Below, one piece after another: positions 48,501 through 59,395 of a stretch of 64,000 bases of DNA (positions within the stretch are counted from its first letter, which is position 1; every line of letters begins with the position of its first letter). The stretch lies in contig PDUO01000046.1 in the NCBI GenBank assembly GCA_003008705.1, positions 1-64,000 of the forward strand, in the 5' to 3' direction. Both the position numbers and the translations under genes were made by a program. Source of the DNA: Pezicula radicicola (lineage: Eukaryota; Ascomycota; Leotiomycetes; Helotiales; Dermateaceae). Below the pieces are notes generated by a model. That model did no database searches, had not been told where the DNA came from, and saw nothing but the letters and a program-made list of their open reading frames with translations.

Positions 48501-50464
48501 ATCAATGCTATGAGTCTATCCGCCCAGTTGGACAGCGTTCCGATTGAGACATCATTGAATCCAAGGAGAAATATTCGACTTTTGTATGCCTTGAAGCTCA
48601 TATAAAAAGCATCTGCTACGACCCCATGCATTGACGGATCATCTTCGTCTAGCTGTTCGACGAGATTGTGCAGCTGCTTCGAGAACAAGTCTTGATGGTA
48701 GATGTATTTGTTAGCAAGATCAAATGCTTCGGTCATGCGCATGGTTCCATCCTCAAGGATGATGAGACGTTGCGTAATTGTCAGAACTGTTAGAACAGAA
48801 CGACTTAGCCATTGGACAGCAACGATGGCTTCCTCTGATTTCCAGCGACTGCGAGGCTTGAAGGAGAGACTCGAAGGCTTATCCTTATCTGTGGATGGAG
48901 TCTCATCGACGTCCAGGACAGTCAGGACATTGGACCAGCAGTAAACCAGCTTCACCTTTGATATCTGGCTTCCAGTTTTGGGATCCTTGACTTTTAGTTT
49001 GACTGCGGGAAACCAAGCTAGACAGCCGCTCATTGCACTATGAGCAACAACCTCTTTTGGTCGCGCAGCTTTGTGTTGTGTTTGTGCAATTGGTGTAGTT
49101 GAAACAATGACCAAGAGGTAAGGAGTAAGCATGGCTGTTAGTCCAAGAGTATCTGTACCACGTTCCACGTTACCGAGAGGTAGAGGAGCGAAAGCTAGCA
49201 CAGTGCTTGGCTTCCTAGGTTTTCCAATGCTAGCACTGTCATTAGGATATCTTCCCAATATGCGTGTGGTCTTTACAGTTCGTCCCACAGCACCTAGACC
49301 CCTTGTCGCAAGGTGCGAAAAAGCCATTCCTCGATCATCAGCAGAGACAAGTGCGGTATGTCTTGTACCTAAAAATCCCAAATGCCTAATCGCGACATTT
49401 GGAACGTGGCCATCCATGGTCCGATGTTCCAACTGCGAAGCATCAAGGCTGGGTATGTGAAGGAATGGACGGGCTGCCCTCGCAGTCTCCCAGGTGAATA
49501 TACTGCCATTGGCATGACCCCCAGCCACTACAAGATGGTCCGCTGAGGTAGCAACGGAGGTGACAGCACCTGATTCGACAGCTGAAGCAATAATCAGCTT
49601 TCAGACAATCACACAATCCAATAGAGAGCTTACCCTTTGTACCAGGCCCAATAATGGACTTGAGATTTTGATGATAATCAAATATTAGAATTATTCCTTT
49701 CGAGGTTCCCAGCACTATATTTGCAGAGACTGTTATACATGTTGGCACTCCAAAATTGCGTTTTCCAACTTCAGAAAACGCTTGTCCGTTCATCTTCTTT
49801 AACTTCGTCCATCGTACAACTTCCCATGGTGGTGAGGGAGTGTCTGTTTCCCCGGATACAGAGCCGGAATCGAGTAAGAGAGTACTACTGAGAGAGGTTT
49901 GGCGGTTGTGGCCCTTCAAAAATGCGGGAGAAGAGGCTCGAGGTATGTTTAGGTTTGAGGATGAGAGTCGTGATTGAAAGCGTCTATCGAAAGGCCGGAA
50001 AGATGGTGTGGGACTTTCAAGACCTGGTCGTGAAGCTACGGAGGGTAATATACTGCTTCCTGCAGGGGAAGAGAACACTGATCCCTAAAAAATACGTGAG
50101 CGGGGCTTCGTATCACTTGATGGCGCATTACCTGAACAGAGGGAGTATCATCCGGATTTGACAGTATTGAGTCAATGGGACTCCCAGCCCGACGTGGTAA
50201 GTTATCGAAGGATCCATTTTCTGATCCGGAATCTGCATGCTGTAGCTGTTTATATCGATTCCCAACAGTGCCATTTCCAACAAGCTGAGGCGTCACAGCA
50301 CCGTCTCTCTCTTCATTCAGTAACTCGACAATACGTCCTCCTCGAGGAGGAGTCCCATTTTCGTCTCCATTCTCTCTTATCGTCTGCCCATCCTCTGATG
50401 CCTTTATCGTAGATGTGCCATCCTCCTCCGCCCCACTATCGTTTTCCGTAGAAGAGGAGCTCAT
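45548..50464 (-). CDS. VPS8: Vps8, CORVET tethering complex subunit with C-terminal RING
   Basis: Exons on the minus strand: 50464-50132, 50084-49634 and 49581-45548, giving 1605 residues. Vps8 is the Rab5(Vps21)-binding subunit of CORVET, which tethers endosomes for fusion in the vacuolar pathway. The N-terminus is Ser-rich and disordered. A beta-propeller follows, entered through VLGTSKGIILIFDYHQNLK and VAGGHANGSIFTW. A long helical solenoid makes up the centre. The end is RING-like, with CEGCGRRVWGPG, an inserted charged linker, then LACRHIYHQSCLEA and a terminal CPIDG. The last ligand pair ends in CPID rather than CPxC. The gene is divergent from the GPALPP gene. Confidence 0.95.
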
Positions 50465-50959
50465 CAGGTTACCGGTTCTGGTGCATGGCTCTTCCAGTAT
50501 TTTTCGATGCGCCGCAGTCCGTAGACTTTCGCAGATTGATACCTTCAGTTCGCCATCAGACGCCCAATTGATAACTGTTCGGAATCTTTAATCTATTTTG
50601 ATTTCGTGATTCGTAGCTGTTCGAAGCTTGTTTGTTGATCTGCGTGAACAGCTCGCAGCTCCACTTCGTATCGACCTGGCCTCGGTTGGAATTGAAAAGT
50701 GCGGATTTGGTACTGGGAGCTTTCAACGACGGTTTAAAAGAGAACAATTCCCAAACTCCTAAACACGAAGCTTCTTACGATAGCAACGTATCACAAGCTG
50801 CAGTGCTCGCTCAAGACGGCGCAGCCTGATAGAGGCGACGACGACACGGAACATTTCGTTTCTCCGCACCGAGCACATGTTCACGCCAGCCTCGTCTTGA
50901 ATTCCAAAAAGCAAGTCAAGAGAGAAAAGCAACACTAGAACTTCGCACACGAACTCAAA
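50465..50959. promoter_or_regulatory. Divergent promoter region, VPS8 / GPALPP gene
   Basis: This 495-bp gap lies between two start codons on opposite strands. No specific motif is recognised. Confidence 0.45.
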
Positions 50960-52045
50960 ATGTCTTCTGTCGGCCCTCAACTCCCTCCTCACCTTATGAA
51001 GCGCAAGCGCTCAATTGACGATGACGATACACCAAATTCCCCACCTCACAAGCTCATCGCCGCCGAAGAACCACGCCGAGTTGTCGGTCCCTCCCCACCA
51101 CCCGCCATGAATGAAGGAGAAATCGCCTTAAGCAGCGATGAAGAAGATGATTTTGGTCCTTCAATTGGTCCCAGTAAACACGCGAAATCACATCCGTCTC
51201 CACCTAAACGTACTGTCGGACCTTCCTTACCACCTACCACGAACGAGCAAGAAATAGCCTTAGACAGCGACTCAGAAGACGACTATGGCCCTTCAGTTGG
51301 ACCTAGTCTCCCTAAAACCGAGCCTCCTGCGCCAGCACCAAAAAGAGTTCTAGGACCTGCTCCACCACCTGCATCTCTCTCCGAACGACCCTCAGAGCCC
51401 GCAAATGAATCAGAATCCTCAGACTCCGACGACGACTATGGTCCCTCCCTACCACCACCTCCAGGTTCCGCAGCAGAAACTCGTATGCTTGCACAACGAC
51501 AAGCAGAAGCCGTTCGTACCGCAAACAAAACCGCATCCGCTCGTCCCCAACGCGACGACTGGATGTTAGTACCACCTAGCGACTCGGACTGGGGTTCTCG
51601 AGTAGACCCAACCAAACTCAAAGCCCGCAAGTTCGCATCCGGAAAAGGCGCTAAAGCGCCAGCAGAAAAAAGTGGTATAAGTGCAATCTGGACCGAAACA
51701 CCTGAGCAGAAACGACAAAGGTTAGAGGATGAGGTATTGGGACGAAAAGACGCAGCTACGTCTTCACGAGGAAACGGAGCTGGTCAGACAGCGGGAGATA
51801 GTAAGGAGGATAGAGCTACCGAGAAGAGGATAAGAGAGTATAATGAGAAGAATCGGGGGAAGAGTCTCTACGAGGAACATAAGAAACAGACTCCTAAGGA
51901 GAAGGAGGATGATCCTAGTCAGAGGGGTTTTGACAAGGAGAAAGATATGGCATTGGGAGGTAGAGTTGGACATGTGCAGAAGAAAGATATGATTGGGAGG
52001 GCCGCCGATTTTGGGAGTAGATTTCAGAAGGGGAAATACCTATAG
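50960..52045 (+). CDS. GPALPP-motif protein (DUF3752)
   Basis: This single-exon gene encodes 361 residues. Repeats of the type VGPSLPP / VLGPAPPP alternate with acidic Ser/Asp blocks (EIALSSDEEDDFGPS, EIALDSDSEDDYGPS, SSDSDDDYGPSLPP) over residues 5-170. The conserved C-terminal DUF3752 region follows: RDDWMLVPP, SGISAIWTETPEQKRQR, GKSLYEEHKK, and a closing GRAADFGSRFQKGKYL. The family is found across eukaryotes (human GPALPP1) with no firm function; a nuclear role is often assumed. Most of the protein is probably disordered. Confidence 0.9.
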   Translation: MSSVGPQLPPHLMKRKRSIDDDDTPNSPPHKLIAAEEPRRVVGPSPPPAMNEGEIALSSDEEDDFGPSIGPSKHAKSHPSPPKRTVGPSLPPTTNEQEIALDSDSEDDYGPSVGPSLPKTEPPAPAPKRVLGPAPPPASLSERPSEPANESESSDSDDDYGPSLPPPPGSAAETRMLAQRQAEAVRTANKTASARPQRDDWMLVPPSDSDWGSRVDPTKLKARKFASGKGAKAPAEKSGISAIWTETPEQKRQRLEDEVLGRKDAATSSRGNGAGQTAGDSKEDRATEKRIREYNEKNRGKSLYEEHKKQTPKEKEDDPSQRGFDKEKDMALGGRVGHVQKKDMIGRAADFGSRFQKGKYL

Positions 52046-52947
52046 ATACCATTGGTCTCCTAAGGCACTAGAGGTGAGGTGTGGGTTCATAAAAGAAACC
52101 CACAGAGCCAGTACTTGATGCCATCCTAAAATAAATTTAAGCGATTCGCAGAGATCACATAGAGGAAGTCATAGGCACAGTGCAGTTTAGTGTAGTGTGC
52201 ATCTGGACAGGTTCCATTTTGGATTACCCGTTCTCAAGAGTCCAAGACCCAAAAGTGTTACCGGGGCAATACACAAAGGAATGTTAAGAGAATGATATCC
52301 ACAAGATATTTCTAATTAGTACAACCTTCAGGAGTGTGCATCAATAATGATGACTTAAATTATAACCTCAGTTGGCTGACACTTAGCTTGTGAACGCCAA
52401 CTACCCACTAGTTCCACGGTTTCAAAACGTACAACGCAAATCACAAGCAGGAAGCCTTTATTTCAGTATCAAGAATGCTGCACTGCTGAGCCACCTAACG
52501 CCTGCCTATGCTATTAGATCACCATACCGTCCCCTAAGCTAATAACATCTAGGCAATATTTCCCGTATCAGTACGCGTTCCATGCCATATCAAAGCCATG
52601 CCAGTAAAAGCCAAAGCCGTAGCCGCTATCTCCGCAATCGGGAGTGCTCCATATCAGGGACCAAAACCTTACGTAATAAAAAAATCGCTAAAGTGACAAT
52701 TCGACAGTAAGAGGAAAGTGTAGCTCAATAGAGGTCGTGATGAGCAGATGCATGATTGTTGTAAGAGACTACAGAAGTGTAGGGTATGTGGGTGATTTGG
52801 CGTTTAACGCTTTGTACAATGCTTGGGTGTTTAGCTAGGACCTTATTTATCCATGTTAGGATAGCGCCAAAGCTCAAGAGGAAGGTGGATCGTGAAGGTA
52901 ATGTTATACAGCTGTCCTGGGGGGACTAGTGGACGGAGGCCAGTTGC
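52046..52947. other. Convergent 3' region, GPALPP / RING gene
   Basis: The 902-bp gap lies between two converging stop codons. No frame with family features is present. It probably contains both 3' untranslated regions. Confidence 0.45.
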
Positions 52948-54360
52948 TCATCGAACACCGGCCTCAAGCTGAGAAGGAGAAGGGTTGACGGTCGTCTCTG
53001 TGGTTTCTGCTGCTCTCGCGCGTCCTGGAATACGAGGTATTGAGATTGCACTGAAAGGATTGCCAATTCGAGGACGCCATCTACTTGGGGCCGCCTCGTC
53101 ATTATTTGATGTGCCAGTGCCTTCCGTAACCGTAGGCCCTGTAGCAGCGGTTGGTTCACGGCGAGACCGTCTTCCAGATCGGGTTTCTCGACCTTCGGCG
53201 CGGTAAGTATCTTGGGGAAACACGGGAGAGTTCATAAACCGACCAGGAAGCATGAGACGAGGGGTACCTCTAATTCCAGTCCAAGTTGACGAGGGAGACT
53301 GTGGCATGTTCATCCTACCATTTCTTGATTGGAAGTTCTCGGCAGCTTCATCGGCAGGAGTACGTTCAGGGCGAGGCTTTGGAGTGTAATAGTCAGCTTT
53401 GCAGAGAGGGCAGCAGGCACGACGGCTGGTGAGCCAAGGGTCCAAACATCCAGCATGGAAGGCATGGCCACAGGTTAATCCACGGATATCGTCATCATCC
53501 TCCAGGGTATCAATGCAGATAGCACAAGAGTCTCCGGGGTTGGTGAGAAGTTCCGGCGGAACAGCAGTATGGATATGGTCATCCTCTTCCTCCTCATCTT
53601 CGACGGTTGCGTTCTTGTCGACCGTGCTGGCTGTTGTGTTTACCTCTTTCAAAGTCTCCATAGTAGCCGCAGCCTCTTTCTCTTTCTCACTCGCATCCAT
53701 GCTCTCCTTCTCATTTCCGCTGGCGTTTTCTGTTCCTCTGGTTTTAGGTCTCTCCTCAGAACTCTTTGTACCGATAGGCGATGATGGGGTGTTCATTTCA
53801 ACATTCCTCACACTGCCAGCTCGACTCGGTGGTGCTGTAACGCCTCCAGCAGTTGGAAGACCTTCCCTAGCACGCGAAGCCACCCAGGCCTTGTACTTTG
53901 CCAAGGGAAAGCGCTCATTAACCTCATCCATCGTCATGAGCTTCTTCTCTCTTCTTCGGCGGTGTGGTCGAGTCCGCATATTCTCGAGATTGATCTCGCC
54001 ATCTTCGCCAGCCCGCAGCTGACGGTTGCGTGCATTGTACCTAAAGCAGTACTTGACCCCAACAATGATCCTTTTATTATGGTCAGCAAGATGTAGATTA
54101 GCGGTATTCCAATGTGCCTACCATAAGTTCGTAAATACGACACCGAATCCTAAAGCAACAAAGAACAGCAGAGGCGAGCTGGTAGGCCCATTGTTCTGAC
54201 TACTAGAACTCGTCGTTGCCGCCGGGGCCGTCGATGTTGTCGGTGTAGCACCTGCGCTCGACGTTGCCTGTCTGGCATTCAATCCTCCCTGGGCACCAGG
54301 CTGATATGCTCTCTCCACCACATTTAACACCTCTGCTACAACCTGATTCATAACGGCCAT
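52948..54360 (-). CDS. Single-pass membrane RING-H2 ubiquitin ligase
   Basis: Exons on the minus strand are 54360-54122 and 54070-52948, giving 453 residues. A Ser/Thr/Ala-rich luminal N-terminus is followed by a transmembrane segment of about residues 65-90 (LLFFVALGFGVVFTN continuing across the splice to WIIVGVKYC). Then come a basic stretch (RPHRRRREKK) and a RING-H2 finger: CAIC, CGHAFHAGC and CPLC in order. The C-terminal 150 residues are Arg/Ser/Pro-rich. RING-H2 proteins of this design act as membrane-bound E3 ligases; the membrane and substrates are not known. The first part of the cytosolic region (MDEVNERFPLAKYKAW) is conserved in fungal homologues. Confidence 0.88.
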
Positions 54361-56235
54361 TGTATCGACTGGGCCGGTATCGTGCTATCGCGATGTCGTC
54401 GGGCAAAGGACCTGGATCAAGGATGGTCGAATTGAATCGTGAAACTTGGCAGCCTCGGCCGCTGACGAAATTAGAAGCGCGATGATTCTGAGTACATTGG
54501 CGTGCGATTCACAACTGAGATATGTATCGCGAACGTGGGAGAGTCGGTCGTTCTGATCAATGATCAATTGTTGGTGAGGAGGAGGCGCAGGCGTCTCTAG
54601 CGTCTTAGCGCCGAAAGAAGTGAAGTCGTCGGGAGAGAGAAGGCTGGACTTCGAGATTGGAAATCGATAAACCAGCCCCAGCAGGGAGAACAAGCGGCGT
54701 AGCCTTCTAGGATCGCAACCTGTGGTGACGTTGACCGGTATTTCACAGAAATAACGAATTGCTCAGGGATCGAAGGGGATTCAGAGAAGAAAAAGAAGAA
54801 GAAGGGGAGGATGAGGCAAAATAGATGGGGTGTGGCTGTCGCAGTCTTTGGTGAGAGTACCGTAAGCAGAATCCGGCTTTGTTCTTGCCGGGTCAAGGAA
54901 GGGAAGAAAAGGCGCTCGCTCGAGCCAGACGTTCATTCACCCCCCAAAGCAAGCTTGGCTCGTGCAAGAACGAGACTACGGCTTTTAGGTGTTGAAGTGT
55001 TCAGACTATCTCTTCTAGAATGGGGGGTTCTATTGAAGTCTCAAGACATCCAGTCAACGCCTTTTACCAAGGTTGCTCGGTGGATAACCAGCTGATTATC
55101 GACGCACGACGCTATTCACTCTCTCGGCTGCTGCACCCCAGGCCCCGCCGCAAAAAAATAAACACTCTGTTCGCGTGAGCAGTCACTCACTGTATAGCAT
55201 TGTACAGAACGGTGATACTGTACTCGTACTCATCGTCGCCCTTGGAGGAAACATCAATGGCACTGCAGGATTTATAGGCGAAGGGGTCAAAGCCTTGTGC
55301 CTTTTTTTTTATGGTTTGTTCAGCCTCCCATCTCCCAATAACGCGATGTCCTTGCTCCTAGGGTCCATAGAGATTTAGAGGTTGACCCCTCCAGCATAAT
55401 GTCAGCAAGTGATACATGACACACCAATACTTCAGAGGAAACGCAAAGGCAATCATCATTCTGCCTCGTCTACCTCATCCCTAAAGGCATTTAATTACCC
55501 CGGAGTCTGGAGCATCGTAAGCTTCGTGAACACCGTGAGAGTATGGGGCTCCCTAATTAATAAAGAGAAATTTGATGTCTAGCATCAATCAGTTACAGTA
55601 CTCGAAACTATTCGATTTATCCGCATTTGCCCTGCCCGTCACCCTGCCTTCACGCTCCCGGTCCCTCGATACATGCACAGATTGCAGTACATGAGACTTC
55701 ACAAGAGTTCCTCGTAGCCCTTGATGATCCTTCCTTGGCCCTCGCTCTGTAACCGCCACAAATGCATTAAGATCCCAAGTTATCGAGCAGGTGCAGTAGG
55801 CTAGAAAACAATTGTGAGGATGATCATAGGTCAATTAAAATATACTTGTCTTTCTAAGTATTCGTATGGACTGTTCCTTTCGTACAGCTTCAAGTGGCCT
55901 AAAGAGGGAGTCCGATGCTGCCCCGAAAACAAACAAGCTTTCTCGTCTCGTTTCTCACGGCTAGCCTATCTTGGCACGCATCGCTTGCCACTACTGCACC
56001 AGTCTGTCGGCGATCAGTCGAGGGCAATGTGAAGATGGTTGCATCTGGCGATCTTATTTGATATCGCAAAAGGATCATTGCCGTTACTTCCAACGTCCCA
56101 ATCATTGTCAGCGCCGTTTCGGAGGCGTCATCCGCATCTCAACTTTTCCCACTCTTTGTCTTCCTTGCGCGCGCGACACGAGGATCCTCGCTCCAGACCA
56201 ACCATCCTACTCGTAACTCCTCCACCACCAGGAAC
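54361..56235. other. 1.9-kb intergenic region, RING gene / cyclophilin H
   Basis: This region is divergent and should contain both promoters. Pyrimidine-rich runs occur near 54784-54808 (on the complementary strand) and GA/CT-rich DNA near 55040. No frame has recognisable family features and I see no RNA gene. Confidence 0.45.
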
Positions 56236-57117
56236 ATGGCTCCCACGAAGCTACCCGAAAACGGCAACCCACTGTAAGTACCGAGACACTTTGGACAATA
56301 AGGGGCATCACGAGATATACTGACTGCAACACAGGGTCTTCTTTGATATCACTCTTGGAGGTTGGTCTCTCTCTTCATGTCTTTGTCCTTCTTTGTCTGC
56401 TCTGGAAATCTCTTTTGGTCGCACCCGTCACGTGATATCATATATGGCGCTGAGCGACTTGAATGCAGACCTTGAGCTTCATTCTGATAGAGAACAGGAG
56501 AGCCATTAGGCCGTATAACCTTCGAGCTCTTCGCGGATGTTTTACCCAAGACGGCCGAGAACTTTCGCCAGTTCTGCACAGGCGAGACTAAGAACCACCT
56601 GGGAAGACCACAAGGCTACAAGGGCTGCAAATTCCACAGAATAGTTCGTCTTTCCCTTCTCTTCAACTTCTATGAGCTTTTGCTAATCATGTGCTATTCA
56701 GATCAAAGATTTCATGTGCCAGGGCGGCGACTTCATGAATGGAGATGGAACAGGCTCAACTTGCATTTATGGAACAAAGACTTTTGCAGATGAGAATTTC
56801 AATATCAAACATACAGAGCCCGGTCTACTTTCCATGGCTGTAAGCTTTCGTCTCTCCGACCTATTTCTATACTAGTAAGCTCCTATAAGAAATATCATTG
56901 CTAACGGGATGAATAGAACGCAGGTCCCAACGGCAACGGCTCTCAGTTCTTCATCACTACAGTCGCCACCCCGTTTCTAGATAATAAGCACGTTGTCTTC
57001 GGTAAGGTCGTTGATGGAATGGATGTCGTGAGGAAGATGGAGGCTACTAAGACGGGTTACAGAGGTAAAGATATGCCGAATCTTGATGTTGTCATTAGTC
57101 AGTGCGGGGAGATGTAG
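56236..57117 (+). CDS. Cyclophilin H-type peptidyl-prolyl isomerase (U4/U6 snRNP associated)
   Basis: Exons 56236-56273, 56335-56360 (26 nt), 56498-56643, 56702-56839 and 56917-57117 give 182 residues. The fold and catalytic residues of cyclophilin are visible: [28 protein letters not shown] and [12 protein letters not shown]. The short N-terminal extension [18 protein letters not shown] is typical of the CypH/Cyp3 branch, which binds Prp4 of the U4/U6 snRNP, rather than CypA. The position of the cyclosporin-contacting Trp (WLDGKH in CypA) is Phe here (FLDNKH). The third intron uses a GTTCGT donor. Confidence 0.92.
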
Positions 57118-58108
57118 TTTAGCTTTCAATGAGCTATCACCTTGGTGAAGCAGATCGATAGACATACGAATAGCCGAATGGTAAATTTGGGAGAGCGAAT
57201 GAATAAAATTTCTAAGTTCGAGGGAACACGGTGCTTCGGGAAATAGGGAAACAAAAACTTATCTTTCTTTCAAAGGGCAACTCTAGTTAGTAACCATCAA
57301 AGCTGAGGAAGTAATTATTAACAACTAGTCTACTATCCATATCTAAATTCTTAAGGCCTCACTACCAAGCGGTTTCTTTTCATTAAGTATACGATTGCGT
57401 ACATTTCCCATCCAAGTATTCTACCACAAGAAAACGTACCCAAGGTACCGGGTATGCACAGATAAAGCTTTTCATTTCACATATGGCCATAGACTGAAGG
57501 AGAACTGGGCACCCCGTCCACTCTGTTATACACAAGTCTCTAGTTTCATATTTGGGAAATGTTGACAAAGCCTGGGAAAACTAAAATATCCGCTAATAAG
57601 AAATGAAATATTTTACCGAAGGATATATTTACATTGTTCCAAGATCGATCCTAATAGAAATAAAAAGTTCTTCATTCTCAACATCATATTGAATTGTAGA
57701 CGCCTCGCTTAACTCCTTCTTAATAACTTCACTCGATCAAGTTTCTACTTTCTCTGGCTTTTGTGCTCTTCTTCATTTGCTGGGTAGCTCACGGGTAGAA
57801 CTACGTGCATCGCTTGGGAACGTGGAGAATTGAGTGGCTCTTTTTTTCTCTTTCTTTTCCTTCTAGGATATATATTCTAAGCTAGTGAGACCTACTCATC
57901 ACCTGTGTTGAGCATAAGTCCATGGTACTTCCATATCTTCCAAGTCTCATGCTAATAACAACGCTCTACTGAAATAACATATGAAAATCAAGCAACTCTT
58001 TATCGAAACATGCGGCTGGCCAGACAACTTCGAGCAAGTCTAGAATGACTTCTGCGGTATCCGTCGATCGAAATAAATTATAATATACTGTGTTAGGAAA
58101 TGGATTTT
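57118..58108. other. Intergenic region
   Basis: About 1 kb of AT-leaning DNA follows cyclophilin H. A poly-T/CT stretch is at 57839-57866. Only short frames without features occur. Confidence 0.45.
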
Positions 58109-58951
58109 TCAACCGATTGGAACGAGTAAAATAAAACTTGCTGTCTCTGGGTGTGTTGACGCTGTTATGTAGTCGTCGCTACCATCTGTTTCTCTACAAG
58201 GAATTGAGTAGAGCGATTTGATGTTGTCGAGATATCGTCGAAGGAAAGTTGGAGCGGGTGCTACCGGAAGGTTGCGGTAGTGATTAGGATCGTCGGGTGT
58301 CTCTATGTGACCATCAAAACCGTGATAGATTGATATCATGCGTATTGTATCTGTTGAAGGAGATTGTCAACATATTCATTCTTATATATGAGGTCTGATT
58401 TTGAAAGACTTGGTGATCATATAGATATCAATCGCGGAGGCAGAGATTAATTTACTTTCTCGAGTATCAAGGACTATACAGTCGGCATCGCGTCTTCGTC
58501 TAGCAAGTATAATATCTTGAGGTAGAATATATTTCACATTAGGGCCTTTGATTGGATCTCCAAAGGTATCACGTCCCCCCCGAATCTCATTAGGAACTAC
58601 ATTACAGTAGGTTTCGCTAGACGGTATAAATTCGATCCTTTGGTATCCTCTCAGGCTTGGGATATGGTAGTCGCCGCATTAGCGAGATTACTACAGGTTT
58701 AAGAGGAGTTCCTCGCGTGTAGCCTCATCAATAGGTTGGCCTTCCGGTGGTGGCCATATCATATCTTCGTCCGAAATGTGACATAGTTCTATGAGCTGTG
58801 TATATAGACCAGCCAAAATCTCTACAATCTCATTTTCGTTGTAGGATGTCCGATTATTGAACACCGGTGGCCATTTCTGGTTGCTCTTCTTCCTCTTCCA
58901 TGGCTGGTTTTGGCCATAGTAGTGGGGATGGTGGCGTGGGTGGTTAGGCAC
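58109..58951 (-). CDS. Small gene of unknown function, 5' end unresolved
   Basis: Three minus-strand pieces join in phase: 58951-58695, about 58649-58456 and 58350-58109, giving about 230 residues. The middle exon lacks its own ATG and is revealed only by joining: GYQRIEFIPSSETYC ... RRRRDADCIVLDTRE. The first intron would be only 45 bp (39 bp with the alternative AG), and its acceptor is uncertain. The second intron is 105 bp with good signals. The product looks like a fungal-restricted protein (MIWPPPEGQPID, YHGFDGHIETPDD) with no named domain. The open frame at the 5' side begins at GTG, with an in-frame TGA upstream and no ATG. An upstream exon is missing or lost, or the gene is decaying. 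Confidence 0.5.
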
Positions 58952-58959
58952 TAATACTC

Positions 58960-59041
58960 ACTCGTACTAGGGATGAATAAACGTTAATTATTAGGTGACG
59001 AGTCATGTTAAATTTAACGTTTATTCATCCTCAGTACGAGT
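58960..59041. repeat. 28-bp near-perfect inverted repeat with 26-nt spacer
   Basis: The left arm 58960-58987 and the right arm 59014-59041 are reverse complements except at two adjacent positions. Both arms contain ACTCGTACT and GGATGAATAAACGTTAA. A stable hairpin is expected. It abuts the unresolved 5' end of the unknown gene at 58951. Confidence 0.85.
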
Positions 59042-59395
59042 ACGACCGAGCAGACAGGCGAAGAGTAGTTCTTGTCTGTCTAGCATAACTTTAGGGTGTG
59101 TAACGGGCTGGAGAGACATACTCTGTTGGAAAAGCTGCTAACAGTGCTATGGGTGAACTCCATGACGGAATTAAAGTATTGTAACCGGTATTCGCTTATT
59201 AGGGGCTGAGCGAATACGACTAGCGTTATTTATCACGTGCATTGGTAATGCGAAAGACGGGATGCCCGAGAGTTCAAGGTCCTCCCCACTGTTGTGACAA
59301 CATCATTACCTGGAGGAAACCCTGAGGTATTCCAATGCACTTTGGGAAGAATTGTATAGACTCTATTGGTACCCAATACTTCTTCCATTACAAAA
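59042..59395. promoter_or_regulatory. Promoter region of the second Zn2Cys6 regulator
   Basis: The gap between the hairpin and the regulator start contains GCTGAGCGAATACG near 59207 and CACGTG-like ATCACGTGC near 59232. No gene is seen. Confidence 0.4.

Noticed and set aside
53399..54022. 207-codon plus-strand frame opposite the RING gene
   Set aside because: Ser/Phe-rich antisense of the RING protein's charged region; no independent support.
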